Of a stretch of 64,000 nt of DNA, positions 61,430 through 64,000 are shown one piece after another. The stretch is from the NCBI RefSeq assembly GCF_000686125.1, contig NZ_JMMA01000002.1, forward strand, positions 2,356,001 to 2,420,000, read 5' to 3'. Under the pieces are notes generated by a model. It ran no database searches. It was given only the letters and a program-made list of their open reading frames with translations, and was not told where the DNA came from. Origin of the DNA: Ruminococcus sp. NK3A76. Its GTDB lineage: Bacteria > Bacillota > Clostridia > Oscillospirales > Ruminococcaceae. Made by a program: the position numbers and the translations under genes. Numbering within the stretch: the stretch's first letter is position 1; each line of letters begins with the position of its first letter.

Positions 61430-61640
61430 GGGGTCGAGCCTTGCAAAGCTTTCGGGGCGGATAGTGGGTAAAGGCTTTCCGGTCGCCCCCCTGCTTCGGC
61501 TGCGCCTACGCCACCCCCTTCGGGTGCAAATATCTTACGATTTAGCTGAAACCGTCCGACAAACACGCCCGAATGGGCATACGTCCGCCAACGGCGGACA
61601 CCACAATTATGCATTATGCATTATGCATTGTGCATTGAGA
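61430..61640. repeat. Repeat island N
   Basis: Partial CGACCGGAAAG module (61434-61523), hairpin GCCCGAATGGGC, hairpin GTCCGCCAACGGCGGAC and ATTATGC heptads (61604-61633). Confidence 0.85.
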
Positions 61641-61645
61641 AAGCA

Positions 61646-61675
61646 TTGACAACCTTGCCGTGATTGTGCTATAAT
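61646..61675 (+). promoter_or_regulatory. Promoter of lepA
   Basis: TTGACA (61646-61651), 18 bp, TATAAT (61670-61675), 36 bp before the ATG. Confidence 0.75.
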
Positions 61676-61711
61676 ATAATTTGACGTATTTTACACTTAA
61701 AGGAGATAACT

Positions 61712-63523
61712 ATGAGCGAGTATAATCAGTCGAATATAAGAAATTTCTGTATAATAGCGCATATCGACCACGGTAAATCCACCCTTGCGGACAGGATACT
61801 GGAGCTGACATCAACTGTCGAGCTGCGTGAAATGGAAGACCAGCTGCTTGATAATATGGATATCGAGCGTGAGAGAGGTATAACTATCAAGGCAAGAGCC
61901 GTTCGCCTTAACTACAAGGCAGACGACGGACAGGACTATATCTTCAACCTCATAGACACCCCCGGACACGTTGACTTTAACTACGAGGTGTCACGTTCGC
62001 TTGCGGCGTGTGAGGGAGCAGTGCTCGTTGTGGACGCTTCGCAGGGAATAGAGGCTCAGACGCTCGGCAATACCTACCTTGCTATCGAGCATGACCTTGA
62101 AGTGCTGCCGGTGGTCAACAAGATAGACCTGCCCTCGGCAGAGCCTGAGAGAGTATGCGGAGAGATAGAGAATATCATAGGCATTCCCGCTATGGATGCT
62201 CCCCGTATCTCCGCAAAGACGGGGCTTAATATCAAGGACGTGCTCGAACGTGTCATCACGGATATACCTGCCCCCAGGGGAGATATCGACAAGCCCTTCA
62301 AGGCGCTTATCTTTGACAGCGTTTATGATATGTATAAGGGCGTTATCATATATGTGCGTGTTATGGACGGTTCTGTCAAGGCAGGACAGACGATAAAGCT
62401 CATGGCGACAGGGGCGGAGTTTCAGACAGTCGAGATAGGCTATATGGGTGCTAAGGACTTAGTGCCTGTAGGCGAGCTCAAAGCCGGCGAGGTGGGCTAT
62501 ATCACCGCATCTATCAAGTATATAGGCGACACCCGTGTGGGCGATACCGTGACAAGGGCTGATGCCCCCTGCGACGAGGCTCTGCCGGGCTATAAGAAGG
62601 TGCAGTCTATGGTCTTCTCGGGCGTTTACCCGGCTGACGGCGCTAAATACCCTGACCTCAGAGATGCTCTTGACAAATTAGCCCTCAACGACGCATCACT
62701 GACCTTCGAGCCGGAGACATCGGCTGCCCTGGGCTTTGGCTTCAGATGCGGCTTCTTAGGGCTTTTGCACATGGAGATAATACAGGAGAGGCTGGAGCGT
62801 GAATACAACCTCGACCTCATAACCACAGCACCGTCGGTCATCTACAAGGTAAATCTGACAAACGGCGAGACTGTGATGATAGACAACCCCTCAAACTACC
62901 CCGACCCGGCGCTCATAGCATCAGCCGAGGAGCCTATGGTGACGGCACACATATTCACTCCGCAGGAGTTTGTCGGCAACATCATGGAGCTCTGTCAGGA
63001 CAGGCGTGGAAACTACATCGACATGAAATACCTTGACGACACGAGAGTAGACCTGCACTACGAGCTGCCGTTAAACGAGATAGTATACGACTTCTTTGAT
63101 GCGCTCAAATCACGCACAAGGGGCTATGCATCATTCGACTACGAGATGAAGGGCTATGTACCGAGCAAGCTCGTCAAGCTCGACATACTCCTAAACGGCG
63201 AGGTGGTAGATGCGCTGTCGTTCATCGTACACGCTGACAAGGCTTATCAGAGAGGCCGCAAGATAACCGAAAGGCTCAAGGAGAACATTCCGAGACAGCT
63301 GTTTGAAGTGCCTGTACAGGCCTCTATCGGCGGCAAGATAATAGCCCGTGAGACTGTCAAGGCTATGCGCAAGGACGTTCTTGCCAAGTGCTACGGCGGT
63401 GACATAACAAGAAAGAAGAAGCTGCTCGAAAAGCAGAAGGAAGGCAAGAAGCGTATGCGTCAGCTCGGCACGGTAGAAGTACCGCAGGAGGCGTTTATGA
63501 GTGTGCTCAAGCTCGATGAGTAG
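61712..63523 (+). CDS. lepA: Elongation factor 4 (LepA), translational GTPase
   Basis: LepA is a ribosome-associated GTPase that acts in initiation or back-translocation under stress. The 603-residue protein has the G1 loop [15 protein letters not shown], switch region [16 protein letters not shown]3 [13 protein letters not shown] and G4 [10 protein letters not shown]. The LepA-specific C-terminal domain ends in [21 protein letters not shown] is AAAGGAG. Single gene with its own promoter; often next to hemN in other Firmicutes, which could follow after the window. Confidence 0.97.
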   Translation: MSEYNQSNIRNFCIIAHIDHGKSTLADRILELTSTVELREMEDQLLDNMDIERERGITIKARAVRLNYKADDGQDYIFNLIDTPGHVDFNYEVSRSLAACEGAVLVVDASQGIEAQTLGNTYLAIEHDLEVLPVVNKIDLPSAEPERVCGEIENIIGIPAMDAPRISAKTGLNIKDVLERVITDIPAPRGDIDKPFKALIFDSVYDMYKGVIIYVRVMDGSVKAGQTIKLMATGAEFQTVEIGYMGAKDLVPVGELKAGEVGYITASIKYIGDTRVGDTVTRADAPCDEALPGYKKVQSMVFSGVYPADGAKYPDLRDALDKLALNDASLTFEPETSAALGFGFRCGFLGLLHMEIIQERLEREYNLDLITTAPSVIYKVNLTNGETVMIDNPSNYPDPALIASAEEPMVTAHIFTPQEFVGNIMELCQDRRGNYIDMKYLDDTRVDLHYELPLNEIVYDFFDALKSRTRGYASFDYEMKGYVPSKLVKLDILLNGEVVDALSFIVHADKAYQRGRKITERLKENIPRQLFEVPVQASIGGKIIARETVKAMRKDVLAKCYGGDITRKKKLLEKQKEGKKRMRQLGTVEVPQEAFMSVLKLDE

Positions 63524-63527
63524 TTTT

Positions 63528-64000
63528 TAGGTAACAGGTTACAGGTAACAGGTAACAGTTATGGTGCGGCTTACGCCGCTTATGCCCATTCGGGCGTTCC
63601 TTTCCGACAGCATAGCGTAGGGTGACATTCCGAAGGGTCGAGGGGCGACCGGAAAGCCCCTCGGTGTACCCCCTGAGGACGAGAGCGCAGCCTTGAAGGT
63701 AAGTAACCCCCACAGAATAGCTTCAAGGGAACGGTCGGCTTATCCCTACGCTACAGGTAGGGGGGCTTTCCGGTCGCCCCCCTGCTTCGGCTTCGCCTGC
63801 GCCACCCCCTTCGGGTTCACCCCCACACGCTGAGTTGAGGACGAAGACGAAATGACGAAGAAGACAGCCCACTTTGGACTTGCCTTTCCTCAATTATTCA
63901 TTCTTCACTATTCACTATTCATTATTCACTGAGCGCAGCGTTACCGGCCGAATGGCCATAACGTCCTGCGTTAGCAGGACACCACAATTATGCATTATGC
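63528..64000. repeat. Repeat island O with a CGACCGGAAAG module, running to the window end
   Basis: AACAGGT heptads (63530-63559), hairpins GCGGCTTACGCCGC and GCCCATTCGGGC, module 63628-63816, ACTATTC heptads (63901-63932), hairpins GGCCGAATGGCC and GTCCTGCGTTAGCAGGAC, and ATTATGC heptads at the edge. Confidence 0.9.

Overview
The window looks like chromosome of a Gram-positive anaerobe of the Clostridia, most likely a Ruminococcus-like member of the Oscillospiraceae. Signs are BspA-type leucine-rich-repeat surface proteins, a MurT/GatD pair, an arginine cluster with a type-2 ArgC, a CwlD-like spore-cortex amidase, the 3' half of a sigma-K gene, and an F-type ATP synthase whose rotor carries a sodium-type site. 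Consensus TTGACA/TATAAT promoters and strong AGGAGG ribosome sites are common. The genus call is inference from gene content; no rRNA or tRNA gene was seen.

Layout. 1-7.5 kb: accessory genes (a membrane protein, a lipoprotein, unknown cytosolic proteins, a GNAT enzyme, a disrupted hydrolase, a TetR regulator) end at a large serine recombinase whose stop codon lies on an AATGA core. Directly after it comes the C-terminal half of sigma-K, starting in frame at the same codon (NEILMHFR) where the Bacillus skin element splits sigK. The window therefore seems to hold the right end of a skin-like element; the 5' half of sigK is not here. 7.9-22.4 kb: four secreted surface proteins (CotH, two LRR proteins, one LRR-CAP protein) with related C-terminal domains or signal peptides, plus an aldo/keto reductase, the murT-gatD operon and an IS3-family element. 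22.5-27.5 kb: pyrB with a fused zinc tail, an N-acetylmuramoyl-alanine amidase and a MATE transporter fused to an RsbW-like ATPase domain. 27.5-41 kb: arginine biosynthesis (argG, argH, argC, argJ, argB, argD, argF) interleaved with membrane proteins and a GH3 lipoprotein. 42-44 kb: CwlD and a Gfo/Idh/MocA oxidoreductase. 44.2-51.7 kb: complete ATP synthase operon on the minus strand. 51.9-64 kb: lipoproteins, a second IS3 element, an orphan HlyD-like adaptor, a tyrosine integrase with a structured non-coding region, and lepA.

Three layers of repeats fill the intergenic space. (1) A MITE-like family of 77-230 bp with termini GGCAACACCGC / GCGGTGTTGCC and 4-bp target duplications, five copies, one of them breaking a gene whose uninterrupted frame can be rebuilt. 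(2) About fourteen islands made of tandem heptanucleotides (AACAGTT, ACCTGTT, GTGAATA, ATGCATA types) next to two small hairpins whose stems vary with compensation. (3) A roughly 200-bp module with inverted CGACCGGAAAG motifs placed inside the larger islands. These islands even split the ATP synthase operon and supply the stop codon of cwlD.

Most noteworthy: the skin-like sigK junction, the MITE family, the covarying hairpin/heptad islands, the two-carboxylate ATP synthase c subunit, the MATE-ATPase fusion and the 116-bp promoter duplication ahead of the LRR-CAP gene.
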